Below, piece after piece: positions 1 to 8,686 of a stretch of 51,900 nucleotides of DNA. The position numbers were made by a program, and so were the translations under genes. The DNA lies in NCBI GenBank assembly GCA_937941095.1, contig CALDYJ010000072.1:1-51900 (forward strand), written 5' to 3'. The notes below the pieces were generated by a model. It had not been told where the DNA came from and made no database searches. It saw only the letters and a list, made by a program, of their open reading frames with translations. Each line of letters starts with the position of its first letter. The stretch's first letter is position 1. This DNA is from an uncultured Saprospiraceae bacterium (GTDB taxonomy: Bacteria > Bacteroidota > Bacteroidia > Chitinophagales > Saprospiraceae).

Positions 1-240
1 GGTTCTGCAACTAATATAGCCGTCGGCTATATGTTAAAAAATAATTGGGAGATTGCTGGAAGATGGACAGGTGTAAAGCCTCAGGAATCTGTAGCTAGTG
101 AAGAACAACAATACACTTTCGGCATTTCTAAATTTGTGGTAGGACATAAATTAAAAGTTCAATCAGACATCACTTATAGAGCAATTGATACTAGTAATGA
201 TGATCTTTTTTATAGATTGCAAATGGATTTACATTTTTAA
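1..240 (+). CDS. Phosphate-selective porin O/P-like outer membrane protein, C-terminal end only
   Basis: The left edge cuts this gene. The reading frame is open from base 1 and gives about 79 residues ending in LQMDLHF. Alternating polar and hydrophobic stretches such as QYTFGISKFVVGHKLKVQSDITY look like the last strands of an outer-membrane beta-barrel, and the terminal phenylalanine is the usual barrel-assembly signal. The phrase with VGHKLKVQSDI is typical of the last hairpins of porins of the O/P family in Bacteroidota. The Na/Pi cotransporter starts 33 bases downstream on the same strand, which suggests the pair brings phosphate across both membranes. The family call is an inference from this short tail plus context; a different barrel family is possible. 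Confidence 0.6.
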   Translation, partial: GSATNIAVGYMLKNNWEIAGRWTGVKPQESVASEEQQYTFGISKFVVGHKLKVQSDITYRAIDTSNDDLFYRLQMDLHF

Positions 241-273
241 CAATAATGCGAAAAAATCAATAAAAACAATATT

Positions 274-1944
274 ATGGAATTTGGTTTCTGGGAGGTTTTA
301 CAAATTTTAGGCTCACTTGCATTCTTTATTTATGGAATGAAATTAATGAGTGATGGGATACAACGTGCTGCTGGTTCGCAAATGCGAAACATATTACGAA
401 CCATGACAAAAAATAGGTTTTTAGGAGTTTTTACAGGATTCTTAATTACCGCCCTAGTCCAATCTTCTTCTGCTACAACCGTAATGACTGTAAGTTTTGT
501 TAACGCTGGTCTTTTATCTTTAGTAGAATCTGCAGGTGTAATGATGGGAGCAAATATTGGAACAACCATTACGGGTTGGATCATATCCTTACTAGGCTTT
601 AAAATAAAACTTAGTGCTTATTCCATACCATTATTTGCTTTTGCAGTGCCAATGTTATTATCAAACAAAGGAAAAATAAAATATTGGGGTGAATTCTTAT
701 TGGGATTTGCAATTTTATTTATGGGACTTTCTTTACTGAAAAAGGCAGTCCCAGATTTAAAAGGCAACCCAGAAGCATTTGCTTGGTTAACTTCTTTTGC
801 AAATTGGGGTTTTATGTCTAGAATAGCATTCGTTTTTATTGGTGCTTTAGTGACTGTAATCATTCAATCTTCCAGTGCAGCAATGGCAGTGACCTTAACC
901 ATGGTAGCTCAAGGTTGGCTGCCATTGGATATTGCCGCGGCAATGATTTTAGGTGAAAATATCGGAACGACGATCACAGCAGAATTAGCATCATTAGTCG
1001 GAAATACTTCAGCTAAACGATCCGCCAGGATTCATTCGATGTTTAACATAATAGGGGTGCTGTGGATGGTTATTTTGCTTCCAGTATTTTTACCACTAGT
1101 GGAAAAGTTTATGCTCACCGTTTTCGGATCAGATGATGCACCTATGACCTTAGCTGCTTTTCACACATTTTTCAATTTAACAAACGTTATATTGATGTTG
1201 GGCTTTGTTCCATTCTTAGTGAAAGCCGCAGTCTGGTCTGTTAAAGGAAGTGATGAAGATGATGATGAATTTAGATTGAAATTCATTGGTAGTGCAGCAA
1301 GGACACCAGAACTTGCAACTGTTGAGCTTCAAAAAGAAGCAGGTCACTTTGGCGAAGTAGTTTCTAGAATGTCAGGTTTAACAAGGGATTTGTTAAATGC
1401 TACAGAGGCCAAAAAGCAGAAAAAGTTACTTAAGAAAATAAAAAAATACGAAAAAGTAAGTGACAGAATGGAAGTTGAAATTACAGAGTACATCACTAAA
1501 CTTGCCGACCAAGAAATTACACCAAAAACTAGTTTGAGGTTGAGGTCTGTCATTAATGTCTGTAACGATTTAGAAAGAATAGGCGATGTTTACTACCAAA
1601 TTTCTAAGACCATTGAATTGAAAAATGAAGAGAATGCGTATTTCACACCTAAACAAAGAGAAAACTTAAATTTACTTAATGATAAGATTGATGAGGCTTT
1701 TCTTGTAATGGTAAACAACCTAAATACACCTAGTTACGATTCAGTGTCAAAAGCAAACGCGATTTCTTTAGAAAAAGAAATTAATGGGATTAGAAATAAA
1801 TTGAAAGAAGAACATTTAGATAATTTAGGTAAGGCAGATTATAATGTAAAATCAGCCATGATTTACAATAATATTTTTCATGCTTTAGAAAAAGTTGGTG
1901 ACCACATCATCAACGTTTCTGAAGCTGTAGTAGGTGAAATATAA
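274..1944 (+). CDS. Na/Pi cotransporter family protein with C-terminal PhoU-like domain
   Basis: This 556-residue protein has the inverted repeat of the Na+/phosphate cotransporter (NptA/YjbB) family. Each half carries the substrate motif: VQSSSATTV near residue 63 and IQSSSAAMAV near residue 198. About eight hydrophobic segments fill residues 1-320. From about residue 345 to the end is a helical, charged domain of PhoU type, with a conserved-looking NVCNDLERIGDVYYQISK stretch. The protein should sit in the inner membrane and import phosphate with sodium, while the PhoU part may tune activity. It lies just behind the porin tail, probably as one transcript. The length and domain order match the PhoU-fused version of the family. 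Confidence 0.93.
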   Translation: MEFGFWEVLQILGSLAFFIYGMKLMSDGIQRAAGSQMRNILRTMTKNRFLGVFTGFLITALVQSSSATTVMTVSFVNAGLLSLVESAGVMMGANIGTTITGWIISLLGFKIKLSAYSIPLFAFAVPMLLSNKGKIKYWGEFLLGFAILFMGLSLLKKAVPDLKGNPEAFAWLTSFANWGFMSRIAFVFIGALVTVIIQSSSAAMAVTLTMVAQGWLPLDIAAAMILGENIGTTITAELASLVGNTSAKRSARIHSMFNIIGVLWMVILLPVFLPLVEKFMLTVFGSDDAPMTLAAFHTFFNLTNVILMLGFVPFLVKAAVWSVKGSDEDDDEFRLKFIGSAARTPELATVELQKEAGHFGEVVSRMSGLTRDLLNATEAKKQKKLLKKIKKYEKVSDRMEVEITEYITKLADQEITPKTSLRLRSVINVCNDLERIGDVYYQISKTIELKNEENAYFTPKQRENLNLLNDKIDEAFLVMVNNLNTPSYDSVSKANAISLEKEINGIRNKLKEEHLDNLGKADYNVKSAMIYNNIFHALEKVGDHIINVSEAVVGEI

Positions 1945-2050
1945 ATTTTTGATAAGGGAATAAAATTAATCATTGTCAAATTTATTTTATCTTTAGTGAG
2001 GGCATTTTGCATTTTTTGTGCATTAGCCATAAACGTTTAAATTAATTGAA

Positions 2051-3139
2051 ATGAAGTATTTTATTCTCTTATTTCTTTGTTTTCCATTTTTAGGCTATTG
2101 CCAAATAGAAGAAACCTTCGAATACGATGGATTACAACGAGAGTACATTTATTATGCGCCCGAGGATGTTCCTGAAAATGCACCATTAGTTTTTGTGATG
2201 CATGGATATACAAGTTCAAATCAATTTATTTCTTCTTACAGTGGTTTTAATGAAATTGCAGATGTTCATAAAATAGCTGTCTGTTATCCAAATGGTACAC
2301 CAGACAATTTTGGGACAAACCATTGGAATGCTAACTTGACCATCAGTGAAAGAGATGATGTGGGCTTTCTTTCCGCTTTGGCCGTTTTTTTACAACAAGA
2401 AAAAAACTTATCCGCTGATCATACCTTTGCTTGCGGCATGTCAAATGGAGGATTCATGTCTTATACTCTTGCTTGTCAGGCTCCGGATGTTTTTAAAGCC
2501 ATTGCTTCAATTACGGGCACCATGAGTGGAGCAGATTGGAATGATTGCGATTCAAATAACCCAATTCCCATTTTCCAAATTTCAGGCTTGGAAGACAATA
2601 CGGTTCCTGTAGATGGCAGCATGTCAACTTTCGGAGGTTGGGGCGGAGCACCAGACTACATTACTGTAAATGATTTTTGGAAAGAAAAAAATCAATGCAC
2701 TGAAACAGAAGTTGTCCAATTAAGTGAAGTTATAGATGCAATTTATCATAAAAATGGAATCAATGGAAATCAAGTTTGGTTGTACCCGATAACTAATATG
2801 GGGCATACTTGGCCAGGAGTTTGGTCAATTAATCAGTTTGGCATAAATGCAGCGGATGAAATTTGGAAGTTTTTTAGTTTACAAATAGAAAATCCAACTT
2901 CTACTGAAAACTTTCTAAATGACGAACTAAAAATCTTTCCCAATCCAACTTTCGAAACCATTAACGTAAAAGCTAATTCAGACCTAAACACTTCATTTGT
3001 GATTTATAATCTAAGCGGTACTATCATTGCTCAGGGAATTTTGAATGCCAGTCATTCTAGTATTGATGTTTCCAGATTAAATCAGGGGCTTTACTTTTTA
3101 AAAGTTCAAAATAAAGCTTTTAAATTCCAAAAGTTATAG
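2051..3139 (+). CDS. Secreted PHB-depolymerase/feruloyl-esterase-like hydrolase with type IX sorting domain
   Basis: The 362-residue product starts with a signal peptide (residues 1-17, ending GYCQ). An alpha/beta-hydrolase domain follows. The nucleophile is Ser131 in GMSNGG, the acid is probably Asp182 in GLEDNTVP, and the histidine is His252 in MGHTWPG. This spacing and the HG at 51-52 (oxyanion) fit the LpqC/poly(3-hydroxybutyrate) depolymerase-feruloyl esterase group. Residues from about 292 form a type A type-IX-secretion C-terminal domain: it opens with LKIFPNPT, goes on to YNLSG and ends in GLYFLKVQN. The enzyme is therefore expected to be exported and attached to the surface or released, where it would cleave esters of polymers. 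The true substrate cannot be read from sequence. Confidence 0.85.
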   Translation: MKYFILLFLCFPFLGYCQIEETFEYDGLQREYIYYAPEDVPENAPLVFVMHGYTSSNQFISSYSGFNEIADVHKIAVCYPNGTPDNFGTNHWNANLTISERDDVGFLSALAVFLQQEKNLSADHTFACGMSNGGFMSYTLACQAPDVFKAIASITGTMSGADWNDCDSNNPIPIFQISGLEDNTVPVDGSMSTFGGWGGAPDYITVNDFWKEKNQCTETEVVQLSEVIDAIYHKNGINGNQVWLYPITNMGHTWPGVWSINQFGINAADEIWKFFSLQIENPTSTENFLNDELKIFPNPTFETINVKANSDLNTSFVIYNLSGTIIAQGILNASHSSIDVSRLNQGLYFLKVQNKAFKFQKL

Positions 3140-3388
3140 GTGGCAGAATACGATCTAAATGATCCAACGGATCAGGACATTATGAAGGGGCAATTTAATA
3201 TGTATACTGCCGAAGAATGGGAAGAATACATAGAATTAGCAAGTTCGTTAAATTACAGCTACAAGAATGTAAACATTCTCAAAACAGCACAAAAAAAAGC
3301 TGGAATCGCAAAGTATCTAAGCATCAAAGTAATTCATTGGGTCTTATCGCTAGTTGACCAATTAGATGCCCATGATGAAGAAGAATAG
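3140..3388 (+). CDS. Small acidic protein of unknown function
   Basis: An 82-residue frame opens with GTG directly after the TAG stop of the esterase, so translation may be coupled to it. An ATG at 3182 (MKGQFNMYTAEEWEEYIELA) is a possible alternative start and would give 68 residues. The protein is helical in look, with an acidic first half (EEWEEYIELASSL), a basic middle (KTAQKKAGIAKYLSIK) and an acidic end (DAHDEEE). There is no signal peptide or membrane segment. I do not recognise a family. Codon use is like its neighbours, which supports a real gene, but its role is unknown. Confidence 0.6.
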   Translation: MAEYDLNDPTDQDIMKGQFNMYTAEEWEEYIELASSLNYSYKNVNILKTAQKKAGIAKYLSIKVIHWVLSLVDQLDAHDEEE

Positions 3389-3484
3389 TTAATGAATGCA
3401 AAGAACAGCAATTAGGTATTAAAATTGATACTTTATCTACGATTCAAACTATTCAAAAATATTATTACAAAAGTAAATTCAGAT

Positions 3485-4045
3485 ATGATTAAATTAACAA
3501 AAATGTTATTTACGTTGGCTGTATTGTTAAGCGTATTTTCTTGTGGAGACGATGACGAACCTACAGTCAGTCAAGACGATTTAATGGGGACTTGGTCAGC
3601 ATACTCTTTAATAGTAGAAGTTAATTCTTCTACAACAGTAGCAGGTCAATCAACAACAGCTACTACAAACATACAAGGCCTTAGTTTTGACTACAACGTT
3701 ACCTTCGGTAATACAGATTTTACTACGGAAGGAGAATATGAATTACAACAAATGTCAAGCTTTGATGGTACGGTAATATCTAATACTACGGAAAGCTATT
3801 CTGATGTTATGGGTTCTGGTACCTATACAACTGAAAATGGGATGATCACCATTAATGGAGCATTTTTCGATTTTGAGTTTAATGGGCAAAGTATAAGTTC
3901 TGTCTCAGACACTCAAACTGCGGAGTATGAGATTGATAGCAGCGGAGACCTAATCATCTCTCAAAATGAAACACAGGAAACAAATGCAAATGGAGTTTCA
4001 TCAACGACAAGAATTGTTTCTACTTCGAAATGGACAAGAAATTAA
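3485..4045 (+). CDS. Lipocalin-like lipoprotein
   Basis: The 186-residue product has a lipoprotein signal peptide with lipobox VFSC and Cys20, followed by GDDDEP. I chose the ATG at 3485 because it places the signal peptide at the N-terminus; a longer frame from a TTG at 3425 would add 20 residues in front. After the acidic linker comes DLMGTWSAYSLIVEV, the opening of the lipocalin-like domains common in Bacteroidota, then a run of Thr/Ser-rich alternating strands ending in STSKWTRN. It is probably a small beta-barrel or sandwich anchored to the outer membrane. Ligand and function are unknown. It stands alone, followed by an inverted repeat at 4060-4110. Confidence 0.75.
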   Translation: MIKLTKMLFTLAVLLSVFSCGDDDEPTVSQDDLMGTWSAYSLIVEVNSSTTVAGQSTTATTNIQGLSFDYNVTFGNTDFTTEGEYELQQMSSFDGTVISNTTESYSDVMGSGTYTTENGMITINGAFFDFEFNGQSISSVSDTQTAEYEIDSSGDLIISQNETQETNANGVSSTTRIVSTSKWTRN

Positions 4046-4059
4046 TGAGAATTCCAGCA

Positions 4060-4110
4060 TAAATTATTTAAGCAACAAGATTTTTTATAACTTATTGCCT
4101 AAATAATTTA
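4060..4110. repeat. Inverted repeat with 20-base arms, possible terminator
   Basis: Bases 4060-4079 pair with 4091-4110 at 18 of 20 positions around an 11-base loop. The two mismatches (A/C and C/A) become G-U wobbles on the complementary strand, so a minus-strand RNA would pair fully. Both flanking genes are on the plus strand. A short TTCTT follows on the plus strand, so it may end the lipoprotein transcript, but it is not a classic T-tract terminator. Confidence 0.55.
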
Positions 4111-4138
4111 TTCTTAAAAACCAAATTGAATTATTGTA

Positions 4139-4615
4139 GTGGGTATCTGGGACAAAATTAAAAGCGCTAAGAATTATTTAACTGGTGGAGGAATTAATTT
4201 AGAATTAATAAATCCAGAAATATGTTACTTAAGAAAACCATTTAACGTAGTCTTGTACATAAAAGTTGAAGACAGAGATATCGAAGTAGATTCAATTTAC
4301 ATTCAAGTCAAACAAGAAGAAATAGTTCGGGTGCCAGTTAAGTCCAAAAATATGAATGGACATAAAACCAAGCGGACTGAGCATAAAACACATCTACTTT
4401 ACGAAAGAAAGATATTAATAGAACAAGATGTGATTCTTGACGCCCAAGAAGAATATGATTTTGAAGTAGAAATAGAACTTCCACCAGATGCTTTTCCAGC
4501 TTTTATTGGTAAGTATACAGAACTTGTTTGGACCATGAAAGGAGTGGTTGAAAAACCAGGGACAAATCCTAAATCAAATATTATTCGATTTGACCCTTAC
4601 TATGAAATCAAATAA
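4139..4615 (+). CDS. Arrestin-like/Spo0M-type hypothetical protein
   Basis: A 158-residue cytosolic-looking protein starting at GTG (MGIWDKIKSAKNYL). It has no signal peptide. After a short amphipathic N-terminus it reads as a beta-rich fold: INLELINPEICYLRKPFNVVLYIKVED, then DSIYIQVKQEEIVRV, a basic loop with MNGHKTKRTEHKT, and a last strand pair EEYDFEVEIELPPDAFPAFIGKYTELVW. This order (a strand pair on polarised binding, then 'ELPPDAFPAF..GKY..LVW') resembles the arrestin-like sporulation-control (Spo0M/AmiE-like) domain. That family call is a weak resemblance, not a firm match. The DUF2087 gene follows after 20 bases, so the two are probably cotranscribed. Confidence 0.6.
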   Translation: MGIWDKIKSAKNYLTGGGINLELINPEICYLRKPFNVVLYIKVEDRDIEVDSIYIQVKQEEIVRVPVKSKNMNGHKTKRTEHKTHLLYERKILIEQDVILDAQEEYDFEVEIELPPDAFPAFIGKYTELVWTMKGVVEKPGTNPKSNIIRFDPYYEIK

Positions 4616-4635
4616 CTAATTTAAAATTAAATAGT

Positions 4636-4911
4636 TTGGAAAAACAATTATCTCTAGAAGGATACTTAGATGAGGATGGTAAATTCAATCGCTTACCTGG
4701 TAAAAAACAAAAGAAAAAATTAGATGCAATGTTAGCAGTGTTTGCTTCAAAGTTTGAACGAAGTCGTAAATATACAGAAGTAGAAGTAAATGAATTATTG
4801 AATTGTTACCACAGTTTCAATGATCCAGCATCTATAAGACGTATGTTGATTGGAATAAATGTATTGAATAGGACTAAAGATGGTCGATCTTATTGGCTTG
4901 ATGATGCTTAA
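4636..4911 (+). CDS. DUF2087 domain protein
   Basis: A 91-residue protein beginning at TTG. It shows the DUF2087 pattern throughout: GYLDEDGKFNRLPGKKQKKKLDAML, then a helix with FASKFERSRKYTEVEVNELLNCYH, then DPASIRRMLIGINVLNRTKDGRSYWL. That final RR-hydrophobic-L-R-D/K-G-YW arrangement resembles a small winged-helix and is characteristic of the family. DUF2087 domains often occur alone or fused to transcription regulators, so a nucleic-acid or regulatory role is likely but unproven. It converges on the ABC-F gene with only 18 bases between stop codons. Confidence 0.82.
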   Translation: MEKQLSLEGYLDEDGKFNRLPGKKQKKKLDAMLAVFASKFERSRKYTEVEVNELLNCYHSFNDPASIRRMLIGINVLNRTKDGRSYWLDDA

Positions 4912-4929
4912 ATAAATGTACCCTTAACA

Positions 4930-6567
4930 TTACTTGCTTAAATCAATTTCCTTCAAATGCTCTATTCGATTGCGCGCTAAAAAAGCATCAATGGTTTCAA
5001 AATGCTCAAGAACTCTCTTGTCCTTAAACTCAAAAACCTTTTGAGCCAATCCTTTTAAAAAATGCCTATCGTGAGAAACTAAAATTAGTGTACCACTGTA
5101 ATTTAATAGTGCTTGTTTAAGAACTTCTTTCGATTTTATATCTAAGTGATTGGTCGGCTCATCTAAGATTAATAGATTAACCGGTTCTAAAAGTAATTTG
5201 ACCATTGCTAACCTTGTTCTTTCACCTCCAGATAAGACAGATACTTTTTTATCAATATCATCTCCGCTGAACATGAATCCACCAAGAATGTTTTTTAGTT
5301 GATTTCTCACTTCGCCTTTAGCGATGTTGTCAACAGTCTCAAAAATGGTCAAAGAAGGATCTAAAAGCGAAGCTTGATTTTGTGCAAAGTAACCGATTTC
5401 TGTATTGTGCCCTAACTTGCAAGTGCCTTCAAAATCAATTTCCCCCATTATTGCTTTAATCATGGTAGATTTTCCTTCGCCATTTCTTCCAACAAAGCAA
5501 ACTTTTTCACCTCTTTCGATTGCAAAACTAGCTTGATCAAAAATCAAATGCTCCCCATAACTTTTTGAAAGGGTGTCAACAATCACAGGGTAATCTCCAG
5601 ATCGATTACAAGGTGGAAATCTAAGTTTTAAAGTGCTAGTGTCTACTTCATCAACTTCAATGATCTCTAATTTTTCAAGCATTCTTTCTCTTGAACTAAC
5701 CTGGTTTGTTTTAGAATAAGTGCCTCTGAATCTTTCAATGAATCGTTCACTGTCTGCAATAAATTTTTGTTGTTCTTTATAAGCTTTCAATTGATGAGCT
5801 CGACGTTCTTCTCTGAGCTGAAGGTAATGTGTGTAGTTAGCTTTATAGTCGTAGATTTTACCCATGGTCAATTCGACTGTCCTGTTTGTAATGTTATCAA
5901 TGAAAGCAATGTCGTGAGAAATGACTAATACAGCTTTGGCTTTGTTGATTAGAAAGTCTTCTAGCCAAATGACAGATTCAATATCAATGTGATTCGTAGG
6001 CTCATCTAAAAGGATCAAATCTGGTTTTTGGAGTAGTATCTTTGCCAATTCAATACGCATCCTCCATCCACCACTAAATTGATTGGTTGGTTTATTAAAA
6101 TCATCTCTTTTAAAGCCTAAACCAAGTAAGGTAAGTTCTACTTCTGCATCAAAATTTACTTCTTCGAGCGCATAATAAAATTCACCCAGTTCTGTCACTC
6201 TGTTGATGATGTTCATATAGGCCTCACTTTCGTAATCTGTTCTGGTCTCTAGCTCTTTGTTTAGGCTATCCATTTCTTGTTTCGTGCGGAGTACTTTTTC
6301 AAAAGCTTTCGATGCTTCTTCAAAAACAGTAGCATGATCATCTACAAGTAAATGTTGAGGTAAGTAAGCAATTGTTGCTTCTTTTGGGTACTGGATACTG
6401 CCCCTGCTTGCCTTCTCTTTTGCAGCAATTATTTTCATCATGGTTGATTTTCCAGCACCATTTTTACCCATTAGGGCAATTTTGTCATTTTCATTTATAA
6501 CAAAGGAGATGTCTTTAAATAAAGTCTTCCCACTAAATTCTACACATAAACCATTTACTGAAATCAT
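4930..6567 (-). CDS. ABC-F family ATPase (ribosome-associated type)
   Basis: The 545-residue protein has two ABC domains in one chain and no membrane segments. Walker A motifs are GKNGAGKST (about residue 35) and GRNGEGKST (about residue 360). The signatures are FSGGWRMRIELAK and LSGGERTRLAMVK, and the Walker B segments LILLDEPTNHID and LLILDEPTNHLD. A long charged linker (about residues 245-315) separates the two. Duplicate ABC domains with the DEPTNH(I/L)D ending define the ABC-F class (Uup/EttA/YdiF group), which acts on the ribosomal E site to rescue stalled translation or give antibiotic protection. Which subclass this is cannot be decided here. A TACTTTTGC -7 box lies 18 bases upstream of the start. 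Confidence 0.93.
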   Translation of the reverse strand: MISVNGLCVEFSGKTLFKDISFVINENDKIALMGKNGAGKSTMMKIIAAKEKASRGSIQYPKEATIAYLPQHLLVDDHATVFEEASKAFEKVLRTKQEMDSLNKELETRTDYESEAYMNIINRVTELGEFYYALEEVNFDAEVELTLLGLGFKRDDFNKPTNQFSGGWRMRIELAKILLQKPDLILLDEPTNHIDIESVIWLEDFLINKAKAVLVISHDIAFIDNITNRTVELTMGKIYDYKANYTHYLQLREERRAHQLKAYKEQQKFIADSERFIERFRGTYSKTNQVSSRERMLEKLEIIEVDEVDTSTLKLRFPPCNRSGDYPVIVDTLSKSYGEHLIFDQASFAIERGEKVCFVGRNGEGKSTMIKAIMGEIDFEGTCKLGHNTEIGYFAQNQASLLDPSLTIFETVDNIAKGEVRNQLKNILGGFMFSGDDIDKKVSVLSGGERTRLAMVKLLLEPVNLLILDEPTNHLDIKSKEVLKQALLNYSGTLILVSHDRHFLKGLAQKVFEFKDKRVLEHFETIDAFLARNRIEHLKEIDLSK

Positions 6568-6585
6568 TCTTAAATTTTAGAAGGG

Positions 6586-6593
6586 CAAAAGTA
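6586..6593 (-). promoter_or_regulatory. Bacteroidota-type -7 box for the ABC-F gene
   Basis: On the minus strand the bases read TACTTTTG followed by CCC, an exact match to the Bacteroidota primary-sigma -7 consensus TAnnTTTG. It ends 18 bases before the ATG at 6567, so the leader would be very short. I do not see a convincing TTG-type -33 box at the usual distance. Confidence 0.5.
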
Positions 6594-6654
6594 TCAAAAT
6601 ATTTACTGCTTTTTTATAGCAAGACTGTAATTGATACAAGAGATAATTCAATAT

Positions 6655-8100
6655 TTAAAAGACCAATGGAATTAAGAATTTAGCAAATAATAAGATAATA
6701 AATACAGCTATAAGGTTAAGAAAAATTCCCGCTTTTGCCATTTCACTCACTTTGATGTAGCCGCTTGCAAAAACAATGGCATTTGGTGGAGTTGCCATAG
6801 GCAGCATAAAAGCACAACTTGAAGCCATAGCAATAGGGATGAGCATGTGCAAAAGCTCTGTATCTAAGCCTAAAGCTACTCCAGCTACAACAGGAGCAAA
6901 TACAGCAACAAGTGCCACATTACTCATGAGTTCGGTCATGAACAATACTATGAATATTAATACGGCACTGATCAAGAAAGCGCTTAAGCTTTGATAGGAA
7001 GAAACAATGGTTCCAATATGGTCAATTACCCCTGAACCCGAAAGTCCACTTGCCAAAGCCAAACCTCCTCCAAATAGTATCAATATTCCCCATGGTAGCC
7101 TAATTGTATCTTCCCAATCCAAAATAAATTTGCCATTTTTGAAATGATAAGGTAAACAAAAACAAGCGAAGGCTGCCAATAGGCTTATCCCAGTATCAGT
7201 AAGTTTTATCCCATGGAAGACTTGGTCAATATAGGTTCTGAAAATCCAAAGAGAAATCGTGCAGGCAAATATTATGAGCACCATGATTTCTATGTTTTTT
7301 ATCTTCCCTAGCTTATTTAGCTCTTCTTCAATAATTGATCGAGAATCATGAAGCTTTAATAGCCTACTTGGATAAATAATTTTGACCAATAGAATGTAAA
7401 TAAAAATTAATAGGATGATACTAAACGGAAGACCTATTTTGATCCAATCTAGAAAACTAATGTCAACATTATATTCCTTTTCCATGAAGCCGACGATAAC
7501 TGTATTTGGTGGAGTCCCTATGATGGTTGCTACACCTCCAACATTTGCCGAAAAGGCAATACCTAGCATCAAACTTAAAGCGAAGTTTTTATCCTTTCCA
7601 GTAAATCCATCTGCATCATTTGTAAGCAATAAAATCACAGACATTGCAATGGGCAACATGACTACCGTGGTTGCAGTATTACTAATCCACATGCTAAGAA
7701 AAGCAGTGGCTATCATGAAGCCTAGAATAACCCTATCAGGGCTAGTTCCTGTCAGTTTTACAATGTTGAGTGCAATTCGCCGATGCAAGTTCACCTTCTC
7801 AAGCGCTAAGGCCATCACAAATCCACCAAAGAATAAGAATACAATTTTGCTGCCATAGGAGCTTGCCACATCTTCAATAGGCATCATTTTAAAAAGAGGG
7901 AAAATCACTAAAGGAATCAAAGCCGTAATTGAAATAGAAACGGTCTCAGTAATCCACCAAATAATCATCCAAGCAGCTACGGCTAACATTTGATCCGCTT
8001 CTTTATTGATTAGATTCAAAGGGATGAAATATAACAAGGTAAACACCAATGGGCCTAAAATTAAGCCTGCCTTTTTGATTAGCGGAAAAGGTTTCTGCAT
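6655..8100 (-). CDS. SLC13 (DASS) family sodium/anion permease
   Basis: A 481-residue inner-membrane protein with about eleven hydrophobic segments. Two carboxylate/sodium signature loops are visible: ISNTATTVVMLP (about residue 138) and MSNVALVAVFAP (about residue 390), together with IIGTPPNTVIVGF and MATPPNAIVFASGYI, which are the repeated TPPN hairpins of the divalent anion:Na+ symporter family. Members import di- or tricarboxylates or sulfate with sodium; the exact anion cannot be read from sequence. Position and strand suggest it may be read with or separately from the ABC-F gene 87 bases downstream. It is divergent from the ECF sigma gene, with 37 bases between the two starts. Confidence 0.9.
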   Translation of the reverse strand: MQKPFPLIKKAGLILGPLVFTLLYFIPLNLINKEADQMLAVAAWMIIWWITETVSISITALIPLVIFPLFKMMPIEDVASSYGSKIVFLFFGGFVMALALEKVNLHRRIALNIVKLTGTSPDRVILGFMIATAFLSMWISNTATTVVMLPIAMSVILLLTNDADGFTGKDKNFALSLMLGIAFSANVGGVATIIGTPPNTVIVGFMEKEYNVDISFLDWIKIGLPFSIILLIFIYILLVKIIYPSRLLKLHDSRSIIEEELNKLGKIKNIEIMVLIIFACTISLWIFRTYIDQVFHGIKLTDTGISLLAAFACFCLPYHFKNGKFILDWEDTIRLPWGILILFGGGLALASGLSGSGVIDHIGTIVSSYQSLSAFLISAVLIFIVLFMTELMSNVALVAVFAPVVAGVALGLDTELLHMLIPIAMASSCAFMLPMATPPNAIVFASGYIKVSEMAKAGIFLNLIAVFIILLFAKFLIPLVF

Positions 8101-8137
8101 GGCATCTAATTTATTAAAAATTTACTTACTTTGAGTC

Positions 8138-8641
8138 ATGGCTAATGGTATTTGTGAAGAATCTATTTTCAAATCTGTATTTCTGAAACATTCGGAGGGT
8201 TTAAGGAATTTTCTTTATTATAAATCAAAAGATCTAAACTTAGCCGAGGATCTTGTGCAAGAGGCTTTCGCAAAACTCTGGGAAAAATGTGAAAGCGTTG
8301 AACTTGAAAAAGCTAAATCATACCTTTATACCGTTTCTAGCAATCTTTTTTTAAATAAAGTTGCTCATCAAAAAGTCGTCCTTAAATTTGAGAAAGCCCC
8401 CCATTCAGAAAAAGATGAACAAACGCCTCATTTTTTATTAGAAGAACAGGAATTCAAAAGTAAATTGGAAAAAGCAATTTCAGATTTACCAGAAAAACAA
8501 AGAATTGTTTTTTTAATGAATAGAATCGATCAAAAAAAATATCGTGAAATAGCTGAAGAATTAGGTATCAGCCAAAAGGCAGTCGAAAAAAGAATGCATT
8601 TGGCCTTAAGCCAATTAAGAAAAATTCATAATAATGTGTAG
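8138..8641 (+). CDS. ECF RNA polymerase sigma factor (FecI-like)
   Basis: The 167-residue protein has the two sigma regions of the extracytoplasmic-function group. Region 2 spans about residues 12-80, with the core DLNLAEDLVQEAFAKLWEKC and then YLYTVSSNLFLNKVAHQK. Region 4 spans about 105-165, with LPEKQRIVFLMNRIDQKKYREIAEELGIS and a final recognition helix QKAVEKRMHLALSQLRK. Directly downstream is a FecR-type anti-sigma and then an STN-domain TonB receptor, the classic three-part surface signalling arrangement. Its own promoter is unclear: TACTTTG at 8127-8133 lies only five bases before the ATG. Its stop codon overlaps the box TAGGGTAAA, a candidate target of this or a related sigma. Confidence 0.92.
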   Translation: MANGICEESIFKSVFLKHSEGLRNFLYYKSKDLNLAEDLVQEAFAKLWEKCESVELEKAKSYLYTVSSNLFLNKVAHQKVVLKFEKAPHSEKDEQTPHFLLEEQEFKSKLEKAISDLPEKQRIVFLMNRIDQKKYREIAEELGISQKAVEKRMHLALSQLRKIHNNV

Positions 8642-8647
8642 GGTAAA
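8639..8647 (+). promoter_or_regulatory. TAGGGTAAA box in the fecR leader (candidate ECF promoter element)
   Basis: The nine bases overlap the sigma gene's TAG stop and lie 48 bases before the fecR start. The same nine bases occur upstream of the acidic lipoprotein at 12256-12264. In both places a TATAR run follows after 15 or 17 bases. The shared element is seen directly; its role as the ECF sigma's -35-like box is an inference. Confidence 0.4.
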
Positions 8648-8686
8648 CGAAAGTTAAGCTGTTATAGTATCAAGGAATCAAAAATC

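Noticed and set aside
8127..8133. TACTTTG before the first ECF sigma gene as its promoter
   Set aside because: One base short of TAnnTTTG and only five bases from the start codon; too weak to annotate as a feature.
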